Below are positions 8,172 through 17,874 of a stretch of 64,000 bases of DNA, in pieces. Position 1 is the stretch's first letter, and every line of letters begins with the position of its first letter. Made by a program: the position numbers and the translations under genes. The notes beneath the pieces were generated by a model, which was given only the letters and a program-made list of their open reading frames with translations, was not told where the DNA came from and made no database searches. Origin of the DNA: Pectobacterium polonicum (GTDB lineage Bacteria; Pseudomonadota; Gammaproteobacteria; Enterobacterales; Enterobacteriaceae); assembly GCF_005497185.1 (NCBI RefSeq), contig NZ_RJTN01000018.1, positions 1 to 64,000 on the forward strand. Reading direction: 5' to 3'.

Positions 8172-10724
8172 ATGAACAAAGTCAGACTCGCTGTTATCGG
8201 TAACGGGATGGTTGGCCACCGTTTTATCGAAGAGTTGCTGGATAAGGCCCCAACGTCCACCTACGAGATTACCGTTTTTTGTGAAGAACCCCGCGTCGCC
8301 TACGATCGTGTCCACCTCTCTTCTTACTTCGCTCACCACACGGTAGAAGAGCTCTCTTTAGTACGCGAAGGCTACTACGAAAAGAATGGCGTTAACGTCC
8401 TGCTAGGTGAACGCGCCATCACCATCAACCGCAGTGAAAAAGCCATTCACTCCAATTCCGGCCGTACCGTGTATTACGACAAGCTCATCATGGCAACCGG
8501 CTCCTACCCCTGGATTCCTTCAATCAAAGGATCAAACGGGCAAGACTGTTTCGTGTACCGCACCATTGAAGACCTGAACGCCATCGAAAACTGCGCCCGC
8601 CGTAGCAAACGCGGCGCGGTGATCGGCGGGGGCCTATTAGGTTTGGAAGCGGCTGGCGCACTGAAACACCTTGGCGTGGAAACACACGTCATTGAGTTCG
8701 CCCCCGTGCTCATGGCCGAACAGTTAGATGCACAGGGCGGCACCCTGCTGCAACGCAAGATTGAAAACATGGGTGTGCGTGTGCATACCAGCAAGAATAC
8801 GCAGGCCATCCAACATTCTGGTCTGGAAAGCCGCAAGACGATGGTGTTTGCCGACGGCAGCACGCTGGAAGTCGATTTCATCGTGTTCTCTACTGGTATC
8901 CGTGCGCAGGACAAACTGGCACGTCAGTGTGCGCTGGAAATTGGCCCACGCGGCGGTATCGCCATTAACGACTGGTGTCAAACTTCCGACCCTGACGTCT
9001 ACGCCATCGGCGAATGTGCCGCCTGGCAGGGCAGGCCATTTGGTCTGGTTGCGCCCGGCTACAAAATGGCACAGGTCACCGTCGACCATCTGTTAGGGCA
9101 TGAGAACCGATTCCAGGGCGCCGACATGAGCGCCAAGCTCAAGCTGATGGGCGTCGATGTTGGCGGGATTGGCGATGCACACGGCCATACGCCGGGCTCT
9201 CGCAGCTACATGTGGCTGGATGAAAATAAAGAAACCTACAAGCGTCTGATCGTCAGCGCCGACAATAAAACGCTGCTCGGTGCCGTACTGGTCGGCGACA
9301 CGCGGGATTACGGCAACCTGCTGCAATTCATGCTGAACAAAATCCCGCTGCCGGATTCTCCTGAAGCGCTGATTCTTCCCGCGTCTGCTGGCAGTGCGAA
9401 ACCGACGCTGGGTGTCGATGCACTACCGGAAAGCGCACAAATCTGCTCCTGCTTTGACGTGTCCAAAGGCGACATCATCAAAGCGATTAACGGCGGCTGT
9501 CATACCGTTGCAGCACTGAAGGAAACCACCAAAGCCGGTACGGGCTGCGGCGGCTGTATCCCGCTGCTGACACAGGTACTGAACGCGGAACTCAGCAAAC
9601 AGGGGATCGAAGTCAATAATCACCTGTGTGAACACTTTGCCTATTCGCGCCAAGAGCTGTACCACCTGATCCAAATCGAAAAAATCAAAACGTTCGATCA
9701 ACTGCTGGAAAAACACGGTTCAGGCTATGGCTGTGAGGTCTGTAAACCGACCGTAGCCTCTCTACTGGCTTCCTGCTGGAACGAGTACGTGCTCAAACCG
9801 CAGCACACGCCGTTGCAGGATTCTAACGATAACTTCCTCGGCAATATCCAGAAAGACGGCACCTACTCGGTGATCCCACGCTCCGCAGGCGGGGAGATCA
9901 CGCCGGATGGCCTGATCGCCATTGGCCGTATCGCGAAGCAATATAATCTGTACACCAAGATGACTGGTTCTCAGCGCATGGCGCTCTTTGGCGTACAAAA
10001 AGACGATTTACCCGACGTATGGGCTCAGCTTATCGAAGCCGGGTTTGAAACCGGCCATGCCTACGCCAAGGCGTTACGTATGGCAAAAACCTGCGTCGGC
10101 AGCACCTGGTGCCGTTTTGGCGTCGGCGACAGCGTAGGGTTCGGCGTTGAGCTGGAAAACCGCTACAAAGGTATCCGCACCCCGCACAAAATGAAGTTTG
10201 GCGTCTCCGGCTGTACGCGGGAATGTGCAGAAGCACAGGGTAAAGACGTGGGGATTATCGCCACCGAAAAAGGCTGGAACCTCTATGTATGCGGTAACGG
10301 CGGGATGAAACCGCGCCACGCTGACCTGCTGGAAGCCGACTTAGACCGCGAGACCTTAGTCCGCTATCTGGATCGCTTCATGATGTTCTACATCCGCACG
10401 GCCGATAAGCTCCAGCGTACATCCGTCTGGCTGGATAACCTCGAAGGCGGCATCGACTATCTGCGCAATGTGATTGTGAAAGACAAGCTGGGCATTAACG
10501 ATCAGCTTGAAGCGGATATCGCCCGGCTACGAGAAGGCTATATCTGCGAATGGCAGGCGACGCTGGAAGATCCAGAAGCACAGAAACGCTTTGCCCACTT
10601 CATTAACAGCCCAGAGCGTGACCCAAATGTGCAAATGGTAAATGAACGTCAACAACACCGTCCGGCGCGCCCTGCCGAGCGCATTCCGGTGAAACAGATT
10701 GAACTGGAAGGGGAAAGCGCATGA
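8172..10724 (+). CDS. nirB: NADH-dependent nitrite reductase, large subunit
   Basis: Cytoplasmic siroheme enzyme reducing nitrite to ammonium with NADH, 850 residues. The N-terminal FAD/NAD(P)-binding disulfide-reductase-like module starts with IGNGMVGHRFIEELL. A BFD-type [2Fe-2S] domain follows with cysteines 425, 427, 459 and 462 (ICSCF, GCGGC). Then comes the ferredoxin-like/siroheme nitrite reductase half, whose C641-x5-C647 and C681-x3-C685 ligate the 4Fe-4S/siroheme centre. The ATG has a GAGG ribosome site. It overlaps nirD by four bases. The promoter carries FNR and NarL/NarP sites at E. coli-like positions, so expression should be anaerobic and nitrate/nitrite induced. Confidence 0.97.
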   Translation: MNKVRLAVIGNGMVGHRFIEELLDKAPTSTYEITVFCEEPRVAYDRVHLSSYFAHHTVEELSLVREGYYEKNGVNVLLGERAITINRSEKAIHSNSGRTVYYDKLIMATGSYPWIPSIKGSNGQDCFVYRTIEDLNAIENCARRSKRGAVIGGGLLGLEAAGALKHLGVETHVIEFAPVLMAEQLDAQGGTLLQRKIENMGVRVHTSKNTQAIQHSGLESRKTMVFADGSTLEVDFIVFSTGIRAQDKLARQCALEIGPRGGIAINDWCQTSDPDVYAIGECAAWQGRPFGLVAPGYKMAQVTVDHLLGHENRFQGADMSAKLKLMGVDVGGIGDAHGHTPGSRSYMWLDENKETYKRLIVSADNKTLLGAVLVGDTRDYGNLLQFMLNKIPLPDSPEALILPASAGSAKPTLGVDALPESAQICSCFDVSKGDIIKAINGGCHTVAALKETTKAGTGCGGCIPLLTQVLNAELSKQGIEVNNHLCEHFAYSRQELYHLIQIEKIKTFDQLLEKHGSGYGCEVCKPTVASLLASCWNEYVLKPQHTPLQDSNDNFLGNIQKDGTYSVIPRSAGGEITPDGLIAIGRIAKQYNLYTKMTGSQRMALFGVQKDDLPDVWAQLIEAGFETGHAYAKALRMAKTCVGSTWCRFGVGDSVGFGVELENRYKGIRTPHKMKFGVSGCTRECAEAQGKDVGIIATEKGWNLYVCGNGGMKPRHADLLEADLDRETLVRYLDRFMMFYIRTADKLQRTSVWLDNLEGGIDYLRNVIVKDKLGINDQLEADIARLREGYICEWQATLEDPEAQKRFAHFINSPERDPNVQMVNERQQHRPARPAERIPVKQIELEGESA

Positions 10725-11089
10725 GCCAGTGGACTACCGTATGTAAGTTAGACGACATCCTGCCCGGCACCGGTGTTTGTGCGCTGGTCGATCAGCAGCA
10801 GATCGCCGTATTCCGGCCACGTAACGACGAGCAGGTTTACGCCATCAGCAATATCGATCCGTTCGCCCAAGCGAGTGTGTTAAGCCGTGGGATAGTGGCT
10901 GAACATCAGGACGATCTTTGGGTCGCAAGCCCGTTGAAAAAACAGCATTTCCGCCTTAATGACGGCTTCTGTCTGGAAGATGATGCCTATTCTGTTGCCG
11001 CTTATGATACTCAGGTAACAAACGGTAATGTGCAAATATCCATCGCAAACAGTGAGGTAGCGGTTGATAATAACCAACCATTACCGTAA
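10721..11089 (+). CDS. nirD: Nitrite reductase small subunit
   Basis: Small subunit of the NADH-nitrite reductase, 122 residues with a Rieske-like beta fold. As in E. coli NirD, the Rieske cysteine-histidine ligands are not all present (the usual CxH motifs are missing), so it is a structural rather than an iron-sulfur subunit. The start overlaps the nirB stop by four bases (ATGA), indicating coupled translation. The next gene is cysG; the nitrite channel gene nirC that lies here in E. coli is absent. Confidence 0.94.
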   Translation: MSQWTTVCKLDDILPGTGVCALVDQQQIAVFRPRNDEQVYAISNIDPFAQASVLSRGIVAEHQDDLWVASPLKKQHFRLNDGFCLEDDAYSVAAYDTQVTNGNVQISIANSEVAVDNNQPLP

Positions 11090-11100
11090 TGACATGGTCG

Positions 11101-11122
11101 GTGCCCTGTAACGACAGGGCAC
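11101..11122 (+). other. Hairpin between nirD and cysG
   Basis: A perfect 9-bp stem, GTGCCCTGT / ACAGGGCAC with an AACG loop, lies 11 bases after the nirD stop. No U-run follows, so it is more likely an mRNA-stabilising or processing hairpin than a full terminator. It occupies the place where nirC would be. Confidence 0.6.
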
Positions 11123-11152
11123 ACCACTATCTGAGTCTTCAAGAGGCGTTGC

Positions 11153-12532
11153 ATGGATTACCTACCGATATTCTGTCAGTTGCACGATAAACCCTGTCTG
11201 TTGGTAGGAGGCGGTGAAATAGCCGAGCGGAAAGCCCGACTATTGTTGGACGCAGGCGCAGTGGTTACCGTCAACGCGCTCGATTTTAACGATCAATTTC
11301 AGGCATGGGAGCAGGATGCCCAATTAACGCTGGTACACGGCACCTTCGATCCCACCTTGCTGAACGAGGTATGGCTGGTGATTGCCGCCACAGACGATCA
11401 GGACGTCAATAATCACGTTTATGCCAGCGCCAGCGAGCGTCGAATTTTCTGCAACGTGGTTGATTCACCAGAACGTGCCAGCTTCATTATGCCGTCAATC
11501 ATCGACCGTTCACCGCTGATGGTTGCCGTATCTTCCGGCGGCGCAGCCCCGGTATTAGCCCGGCTACTGCGGGAAAAACTGGAAAGTATTCTGCCGCAAA
11601 ACCTCGGTAAACTGGCAGCATTCGCTGGTGAATTGCGCAGTCGGGTAAAAAACCGTTTTTGCAAAATGAGTGCACGCCGTCGCTTCTGGGAAAAACTCTT
11701 TGTACACGATAGGTTGGCACAGGCGCTGGCCAATGAAGACAGCGAACGCGTTCAACAACTCACGGAACTGTTGTTCTCCGCCCCACTGGATGACCGAGGT
11801 GAAGTGACGTTGGTTGGTGCGGGACCGGGTGATGCCGGGTTACTCACGTTGAAAGGTCTACAGCATCTACAGCAGGCTGACATCGTCGTTTACGATCGTC
11901 TGGTATCGAAAGAGATTCTCAATCTGTCACGCCGCGACGCCGAGCGTATCTTCGTCGGTAAAGCCTCTGGCTATCACAGCGTTCCTCAAGATCAAATCAA
12001 TCAGTTGCTGGAAGAAAAAGCACGCGCTGGCCACCGCGTCGTCAGACTAAAAGGCGGCGACCCGTTTATCTTCGGCCGTGGTGCTGAAGAGTTGGAACAC
12101 TTGCAACAGGCGGGCGTCCCGTTTTCTGTCGTTCCCGGTATTACTGCTGCGTCAGGCTGCTCAGCCTACAGCGGAATCCCACTCACCCATCGCGATCACT
12201 CGCAGGGCGTCAGATTGATTACCGGACACGTCAAGCATGATACCGATCTTGACTGGTCCAGCCTCGCAGCAGAAAAACAAACGCTGGTGTTTTACATGGG
12301 GCTCCAGCAGGCTGAACACATTCAAAATAAGCTCATCGAGCAGCAACTACCAGAAACCGTGCCTGTCGCCATTATCGAAAACGGCACCTCAACTAAACAG
12401 CGCGTTCTGCGTGGACAACTCTCCCAACTGAGCGAATTAGCGCAGCAGGCCAGCAGCCCGAGTTTGATCATCATCGGCAACGTTGTCGGGCTACGGGAAA
12501 AATTGAGCTGGTTTTCAGACCGGACAGCATAA
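11153..12532 (+). CDS. cysG: Siroheme synthase (trifunctional)
   Basis: Makes siroheme, the prosthetic group of NirB and sulfite reductase, from uroporphyrinogen III; 459 residues. The N-terminal dehydrogenase/ferrochelatase half begins with the [18 protein letters not shown] nucleotide-binding motif. The C-terminal SAM-dependent uroporphyrinogen-III methyltransferase half starts near residue 216 ([18 protein letters not shown]) and contains [15 protein letters not shown] and the VPGITAASG loop. The 63-base gap after nirD and the shared direction suggest co-expression with nirBD, plus possibly a local promoter. Another siroheme synthase gene may exist elsewhere in the genome; that cannot be seen here. 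Confidence 0.96.
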   Translation: MDYLPIFCQLHDKPCLLVGGGEIAERKARLLLDAGAVVTVNALDFNDQFQAWEQDAQLTLVHGTFDPTLLNEVWLVIAATDDQDVNNHVYASASERRIFCNVVDSPERASFIMPSIIDRSPLMVAVSSGGAAPVLARLLREKLESILPQNLGKLAAFAGELRSRVKNRFCKMSARRRFWEKLFVHDRLAQALANEDSERVQQLTELLFSAPLDDRGEVTLVGAGPGDAGLLTLKGLQHLQQADIVVYDRLVSKEILNLSRRDAERIFVGKASGYHSVPQDQINQLLEEKARAGHRVVRLKGGDPFIFGRGAEELEHLQQAGVPFSVVPGITAASGCSAYSGIPLTHRDHSQGVRLITGHVKHDTDLDWSSLAAEKQTLVFYMGLQQAEHIQNKLIEQQLPETVPVAIIENGTSTKQRVLRGQLSQLSELAQQASSPSLIIIGNVVGLREKLSWFSDRTA

Positions 12533-12556
12533 TCCTCTCCTCATTTACCGACTCAC

Positions 12557-12588
12557 CCGCTATCCGTCCTGCCGGATAGCGGTTATTG
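12557..12588 (+). terminator. Terminator-like hairpin after cysG
   Basis: A perfect 10-bp stem, CCGCTATCCG / CGGATAGCGG with a TCCTGC loop, lies 24 bases after the cysG stop and is followed by a short, weak T-rich stretch (TTATT). Confidence 0.65.
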
Positions 12589-13070
12589 CACCATCATAAT
12601 GCAACGCCCCACCAAATAGCATAACAATGCACTATTTTAAACATACTCCCTTACAAAATGTCACTTTAATGCTTTACCACAAGCCACATCTGTCTTATTT
12701 TGACTAAAACAAAACTCATTAATAAGCAGGCTATGTGAATAAATAATCAATTATCATTTGCGTGGAAACGTGGCCCAAGTATTGCTTAGCTTTCTAATAG
12801 ATTCGCGGCACGACTTCTGAATCGTTCTTATCGAACCGATTTCATCGTCAAACCATCGTGTTTCATCGAATTCGTACTCCATCGAATGAGTACATCATCA
12901 AGTTAATACCATTACGCATTACTGCTTTTGTTCCTGAACAGCGTGTGTAGCCCTCTCATCACAAACACAGTTCTGTGTAACGGAGCCATCTTTTACTACC
13001 AACAAAACTTGCTAAGAACACTATTTGCTAAGAATAAAATTTGCCAAAAACAGGCAGTTTGGAGTCACTT
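12589..13070. other. Long AT-rich intergenic region upstream of an ABC operon
   Basis: About 480 bases without a supported gene. It must contain the promoter of the downstream ABC operon, but I could not single out convincing -35/-10 boxes. Bases 12821-12884 carry six ATCG tetramers spaced 9-16 bases apart (starts 12821, 12830, 12844, 12855, 12865, 12881), close to helical phasing. No recognised operator was found. Confidence 0.5.
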
Positions 13071-13787
13071 GTGGAAGACATTACATTCTGGCAGCTCATC
13101 AGTTTTGGTGAACACGGCTGGGGAAAATTATTACTGATTGGGGCAGGAATGACGCTCGCACTGGCGATCGGCGGCTTCCTGCTGGGAGCGGTGATCGGCA
13201 CGATCGGTGCCTGGTCCAAAATTTGCGGCAATCGCCCCGTGCGCTATCTGGCCGATGGCTACACCACTCTCATCCGTGGCGTCCCCGATCTACTCATCAT
13301 CTATCTGCTTTATTTCGGCGGCAGTTCCGCGTTAACCCTGCTCGCCAAACTGTTTGGCAGCAATGAGTTCTTTGGTTTTCCGGGCTTCCTCGCTGGCGTC
13401 TTCGCCGTCGGCATTTCCTCCGGTGCGCAGCAAACGGAAGTCTACCGCGGTGCCTTCTACGCCGTTTCCAAAGGGGAAATTGAGGCCGCCAAAGCCTGCG
13501 GTATGCCAACGCTACTGCGCCTGCGCCGCATCATCATACCGCTCCTGCTGCGCCACGCGATCCCCCCACTCGGCAACGTGTGGCAGTTGGTGCTGAAAAC
13601 TTCTGCGCTGGTTTCCGTTACTGGTGTCGCAGAGCTGATGACGCAGTCGCAAACCGGCGCCGGTTCTACCGGTAAACCGTTTGATTTCTTCATGGCAGCC
13701 GCGCTGCTGTACCTGCTTATCTCAATCTGTTCCGGCTGGATTATGCGCCGTGCTGAGTCTCATTATTCCCGGGGTGTGAAACGCTGA
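13071..13787 (+). CDS. Polar amino-acid-type ABC importer permease (HisQ type)
   Basis: Inner-membrane permease of the His/Glu/Gln/Arg/opine family. It has the characteristic GMTLALAIGGFLLGAVIG N-terminal region, YTTLIRGVPDLLIIYLLYFGG, and the coupling loop EIEAAKACGMPTLLRLRRIIIP. The frame is open back to a TTG at 13041, but the GTG at 13071 has a TTGGAG ribosome site six bases upstream and is the better start (238 residues). It overlaps the next permease by one base. First gene of a five-gene operon ending in an amidohydrolase. Confidence 0.86.
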   Translation: MEDITFWQLISFGEHGWGKLLLIGAGMTLALAIGGFLLGAVIGTIGAWSKICGNRPVRYLADGYTTLIRGVPDLLIIYLLYFGGSSALTLLAKLFGSNEFFGFPGFLAGVFAVGISSGAQQTEVYRGAFYAVSKGEIEAAKACGMPTLLRLRRIIIPLLLRHAIPPLGNVWQLVLKTSALVSVTGVAELMTQSQTGAGSTGKPFDFFMAAALLYLLISICSGWIMRRAESHYSRGVKR

Positions 13788-14521
13788 TGGATTTTCCTTT
13801 TCTGTACAACACGTTTCTGGAGATTATTCCCGGTATCCCGTTGACTCTACAGCTGGCGGTCAGCTCGGTCTTTCTGGGCTTCTTTCTGGCGCTGGGCTTG
13901 GCGTTGATGCAGCTGTCATCCTTTGCCGTACTGCGTTCAATTGCCCGGACCTACGTGCTGTTTTTCCGCGGTACGCCGCTGCTGGTTCAATTGTTCCTGA
14001 TTTACTACGGGCTGGGGCAATTCCCCTGGGTTCGGGAAAGTGTTCTTTGGCCATTCCTGCGGGAGCCGCACTGGTGCGCCCTGCTGTCACTCAGCCTGTG
14101 TACCGGTGCCTATGCCAGTGAAATTATCCGTGGCGGATTGCAGTCCGTTCCGGTTGGCCAGATCGAATCGGCGCGCGCCTGTGGCATGCCGTCGTTCATG
14201 ATTTTCAAGCGTATCGTTTTCCCGCTGGCAATCCGTCAGGCACTCCCGGCTTACGGCAATGAGCTGATTTCAATGGTCAAATCGACCTCATTGGCTTCTA
14301 TCATCACGCTGATGGAAATCACCGGTATCGCCGCACGCCTTATTGCGGAAACCTACCGGGCGCTCGAAGTGTTCCTGGTCGCCGGTGCTATTTATCTGTT
14401 TATTAACCTTATTCTGACACGCTTATTGATGTGGACAGAATTTACGCTCACCCCTCATCTCCGTGCGCCGGGCGCGCAACCGGCAGCGAAAAAAATTAAG
14501 AAATTGGGAGATCTGCAATGA
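13787..14521 (+). CDS. Polar amino-acid-type ABC importer permease (HisM type)
   Basis: Second permease, 244 residues. It has the family features [27 protein letters not shown], the [17 protein letters not shown] signature, and the coupling loop [22 protein letters not shown]. Its start ATG overlaps the HisQ-type stop by one base, and its end overlaps the ATPase by four bases. It pairs with the upstream permease to form the channel. Opine, histidine and basic amino acid systems share this architecture. Confidence 0.88.
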   Translation: MDFPFLYNTFLEIIPGIPLTLQLAVSSVFLGFFLALGLALMQLSSFAVLRSIARTYVLFFRGTPLLVQLFLIYYGLGQFPWVRESVLWPFLREPHWCALLSLSLCTGAYASEIIRGGLQSVPVGQIESARACGMPSFMIFKRIVFPLAIRQALPAYGNELISMVKSTSLASIITLMEITGIAARLIAETYRALEVFLVAGAIYLFINLILTRLLMWTEFTLTPHLRAPGAQPAAKKIKKLGDLQ

Positions 14522-15282
14522 CGACACCCGCCATTAGCCTGCGCAACATTCATAAAAGCTTCGGTTCTCTGGACGTCCTGAAAGGGATTTCGATTGAAGC
14601 CAATCAGGGAGAAGTCATCTCAATTTTGGGATCGTCCGGTTCAGGTAAATCGACGCTGCTGCGCTGTAGCAACCTGCTTGAGCTTCCCGATCAGGGCGAG
14701 ATTATCGTCGGCGGAGAAGCGATTGAAATGAAGCCGAACCGCAAAGGACATAACCGCCCATCAAACCTCAAACAGATCGACAGAATTCGTACCCAACTAG
14801 GCATGGTGTTCCAAAATTTTAACCTCTGGTCACACAAGACCGTGTTGGAAAACATCATCGAAGCGCCCGTGCACGTCTTAAAGCGCCCACAGGCGGAGTG
14901 CGTGGAACACGCCGAGCAGCTGTTAGAGAAAGTCGGTCTGGCGGATAAGCGTCACTACTATCCTGCGCATTTGTCCGGTGGACAGCAGCAGCGCGCTGCG
15001 ATTGCCCGTGCGCTCGCGATGGAACCGAAAGTGATGCTGTTCGATGAGCCAACCTCTGCACTCGATCCTGAACTGGTGGGCGAAGTGCTGCGTGTGATGC
15101 GCACGCTGGCGGACGAAGGGATGACCATGCTGGTCGTGACGCACGAAATGGATTTTGCCCGCGAAGTCTCCAACCGCATCGTCTTCCTCCATCAGGGGGA
15201 AATTGAAGAACAGGGAACGCCGGAGCACGTTTTCACCGCCAGCCAGTCGGCTCGCTTCCGGCAATTTATTGCCAGTTGGTAA
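14518..15282 (+). CDS. Polar amino-acid-type ABC importer ATPase (HisP/GlnQ type)
   Basis: ATP-binding subunit, 254 residues. It carries Walker [10 protein letters not shown], the HisP-type insert around [20 protein letters not shown], signature LSGGQQQR, Walker [15 protein letters not shown] and the H-loop [15 protein letters not shown]. It starts inside the end of the permease gene (ATGA overlap). The long loop between Walker A and the Q-loop is characteristic of HisP and opine/arginine systems rather than GlnQ. Confidence 0.92.
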   Translation: MTTPAISLRNIHKSFGSLDVLKGISIEANQGEVISILGSSGSGKSTLLRCSNLLELPDQGEIIVGGEAIEMKPNRKGHNRPSNLKQIDRIRTQLGMVFQNFNLWSHKTVLENIIEAPVHVLKRPQAECVEHAEQLLEKVGLADKRHYYPAHLSGGQQQRAAIARALAMEPKVMLFDEPTSALDPELVGEVLRVMRTLADEGMTMLVVTHEMDFAREVSNRIVFLHQGEIEEQGTPEHVFTASQSARFRQFIASW

Positions 15283-15381
15283 ACACAGCCTCGCTAATTT
15301 CGTGCGCAGACGGCTACCTCTGCCGCGAAATTCAGCGGGAATAAATAAAATATAACGATATAGAGTTCCAGGAGAACACCA

Positions 15382-16251
15382 ATGATCAAATCCAAACTCA
15401 CTCTGCTCGCCTGCTCGCTGTGTATGGCAGGAACGCTGGCTGCCTCATTCACCGCCTCAGCAGAAGAGAAAAAATGGACAACCGTCCGCATCGCAACCGA
15501 AGGGGCTTATCACCCGTATAACTTCACCAAGCCAGACGGTACGCTCGATGGCATGGAGATCGAACTGTACAAAGTGCTGTGCGACAACATGCAGGTGAAA
15601 TGCGAGATCATGGTTCAGCCCTTCGCCAGCGCCATTCCTGCGCTGAACGCCGGTAAATATGACGCGATCATTGCAGGTATGTCCGCCACGGCAAAACGCC
15701 GTGAGGTGATCGATTTCAGCCAGCCGTACACGCAGTCAGGGCAGACGTTCGCCGTACTGAAATCCAGCTCACTCGCCAAAGATTTCCCAGACGCGGGCGT
15801 GCGTTTCTCCATTGAGCCCGCCGATGAAGCGAAAGCACTGGCAGAGGTTGAGAAGTTGAAACCGCTGCTGGAAGGCAAAACTATTGGCGTGCAGTCTGCT
15901 TCTATCGCCAGCGCCTTTTTAGATAAATATATGAAAGGCGTGATGAAAGTTCGCGAATACAAAACCACGCAGGAACACGATCTGGATCTGAAAGCAGGCC
16001 GTGTCGATCTGGTCATCGCTTCCGCGCCTTACCTGAAAAGCACAACGGACAAACCGGGCAATGACAACATCGTGATGCCAGGGCCACAGTTCATCGGCGG
16101 CATTCTGGGCAGCGGTTCTTCCGTTGGCCTGCGTAAAAGCGATCCTGAGCTGAAAGCTATGTTCGACAAGGCGATCGATCAGGCCAAGCAAGACGGCACC
16201 ATTAGAAAGCTGAGTGAAAAATGGTTCGGTATGGACACCACGCCACTCTGA
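15382..16251 (+). CDS. Periplasmic amino-acid-type solute-binding protein (SBP family 3)
   Basis: Periplasmic receptor, 289 residues, with a signal peptide ending near ASFTASA. The family-3 core is clear: TVRIATEGAYHPYNF, DGMEIELYKVLCDNM, and AGMSATAKRREVIDFSQPY. An insert around residues 130-160 (FPDAGVRFSIEPADEAKAL) is longer than in HisJ or ArgT. It is placed after the ATPase, with a GGAG ribosome site ten bases before the ATG. The ligand is not determinable by eye. The co-transcribed amidohydrolase suggests an N-acylated or conjugated amino acid. Confidence 0.88.
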   Translation: MIKSKLTLLACSLCMAGTLAASFTASAEEKKWTTVRIATEGAYHPYNFTKPDGTLDGMEIELYKVLCDNMQVKCEIMVQPFASAIPALNAGKYDAIIAGMSATAKRREVIDFSQPYTQSGQTFAVLKSSSLAKDFPDAGVRFSIEPADEAKALAEVEKLKPLLEGKTIGVQSASIASAFLDKYMKGVMKVREYKTTQEHDLDLKAGRVDLVIASAPYLKSTTDKPGNDNIVMPGPQFIGGILGSGSSVGLRKSDPELKAMFDKAIDQAKQDGTIRKLSEKWFGMDTTPL

Positions 16252-16345
16252 GTATGACCCTCTAGTTGAATCGCGTGTCATGGCGAAGTGGCTGTGACAC
16301 GCCCCTCGCCAATGCCATCAGAAAAATCAAACGAGCACACCACGC

Positions 16346-17803
16346 ATGAATGCAACACACACTGAAGGAACGCTGCCGGCCGTCAATCACCAGAACGTGG
16401 AAGCGATCTGCGATCTGATTGTCGCCAAGCGGCAGCAATTCTGTACGCTGAGCGACGGCATCTGGGATACGCCAGAGCTGAACTACGAAGAACATCGTTC
16501 AGCCGCACAGCATGAAGCCGTCCTGAAAGCCGAAGGCTTCCGTCTGACGAAAGGCATTGCCAACATGCCGACTGCGCTACTGGGAGAATTCGGTGAAGGT
16601 CTGCCGATTATCGCCATTCTGGGTGAATATGATGCGCTACCGGGTCTGAGCCAGCAGGCAAATGTCGCAGAGCCGAAGCCGCTGGAAAACGGTGGCAACG
16701 GCCACGGCTGCGGGCATAACCTGCTCGGTACCGCGGCGCTACAGGCGGCAACGGCAGTGAAAGATTATCTGCAAAAACACGCCCTGGCCGGAACCGTACG
16801 TTTTTACGGCTGCCCTGCGGAAGAAGGCGGATCGTCCAAAGGTTTTATGGTCAAGGAAGGCGTGTTTGATGATGTCGATATTGCCCTCTGCTGGCATCCA
16901 GCGACCTTCACGGGCGTCAATAGCCCGATATCGCTAGCCTGCAACGAGCTGAATTTTTACTTCAAAGGCCGTGCCGCTCATGCTGCCAGCAGCCCGCACT
17001 TGGGGCGCAGCGCGCTGGATGCCGTTGAATTAATGAATGTTGGCGTGAACTATATGCGCGAGCATATGCCGTCCTCCGCGCGCGTTCACTACGCGATTAC
17101 CGACAGCGGCGGTCAGGCACCAAACGTCGTACAGGCTAACGCGACCGTGCGTTACCTCGTACGAGCACGTCAGTTGCCGGAACTGCATCAGTTGGTCAAA
17201 CGCGTGAAAAAAATTGCTGAAGGCGCGGCGCTAATGACAGAAACCGAAGTCAGCAGCGAGGTGATTAGCGGTGATGCCAACCTGCTGGCAAATCCGCCGC
17301 TGGAAGCACGTATGCACGAACATCTACTGGCACTCGGTCCAATACCGTTCGATGACGAAGACCGGAAGATAGCGGCAATGTTCCAAACGGCGCTGAGCGC
17401 CGAAGATATTGCCGAATCTTACGCGCGTTTCGGCGTCAAACCACAACCAGGTTTAACGCTACACGACGGTATTTATCCGCTGTATAGCCCGAATGAAGCC
17501 TTCATCGGCTCTACCGATGTGGGAACAGTTAGCTGGGTGGTGCCAACCGTGCAGATCCGCAGCGCTACCTACGCCATCGGTACACCGGCGCATTCGTGGC
17601 AACTGGTTGCACAGGGGAAAACCGGTGCCGCCCACAAAGGCACGGAATATGCGGCAAAAGCGATGGCATCACTGGCTATCGATCTGCTGGTCACGCCTGA
17701 ACTGATTGCTCAGGCAAAAGCCGACCATCAGGAAAGGTTGCAGCACACACCGTTTGAGAACCCGATTCCAGACGACGTGTTTCCGCCGATCCCACAGGGG
17801 TAA
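16346..17803 (+). CDS. M20D-family amidohydrolase, AbgB-like
   Basis: Cytoplasmic metallo-amidohydrolase of the peptidase M20D family, 485 residues, matching AbgB (p-aminobenzoyl-glutamate hydrolase subunit B) in length and layout. Metal and catalytic landmarks are GHGCGHNLLGTAA, PAEEGGSSKGFMV and CWHPATFTGVN, followed by the lid domain with KGRAAHAASSPHLGRSALDAVELM. The C-terminal EYAAKAMASLAIDLL closes the catalytic domain. No abgA partner is nearby. It follows the binding-protein gene by 94 bases. The family cleaves aminoacyl conjugates, for example p-aminobenzoyl-glutamate or auxin-amino-acid conjugates, so the operon plausibly imports and hydrolyses such a compound. The ATG has no obvious ribosome site. 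Confidence 0.82.
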   Translation: MNATHTEGTLPAVNHQNVEAICDLIVAKRQQFCTLSDGIWDTPELNYEEHRSAAQHEAVLKAEGFRLTKGIANMPTALLGEFGEGLPIIAILGEYDALPGLSQQANVAEPKPLENGGNGHGCGHNLLGTAALQAATAVKDYLQKHALAGTVRFYGCPAEEGGSSKGFMVKEGVFDDVDIALCWHPATFTGVNSPISLACNELNFYFKGRAAHAASSPHLGRSALDAVELMNVGVNYMREHMPSSARVHYAITDSGGQAPNVVQANATVRYLVRARQLPELHQLVKRVKKIAEGAALMTETEVSSEVISGDANLLANPPLEARMHEHLLALGPIPFDDEDRKIAAMFQTALSAEDIAESYARFGVKPQPGLTLHDGIYPLYSPNEAFIGSTDVGTVSWVVPTVQIRSATYAIGTPAHSWQLVAQGKTGAAHKGTEYAAKAMASLAIDLLVTPELIAQAKADHQERLQHTPFENPIPDDVFPPIPQG

Positions 17804-17839
17804 GACGCGAATTTGAAGGGATAGAGAAGTGACAAGACA

Positions 17840-17864
17840 CCGTCAGGAGAATATCTCCTGACGG
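17840..17864. terminator. Convergent hairpin between the amidohydrolase and trpS
   Basis: A perfect 11-bp stem, CCGTCAGGAGA / TCTCCTGACGG with a 3-base loop, lies between two convergent genes. Neither side has a T-run, so termination efficiency is uncertain. Confidence 0.55.
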
Positions 17865-17874
17865 GGATTAAGGC

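Noticed and set aside
12821-12884. ATCG repeats as a CRISPR-like array
   Set aside because: Units are only four bases with irregular spacing; there are no conserved repeats or spacers and no cas genes.
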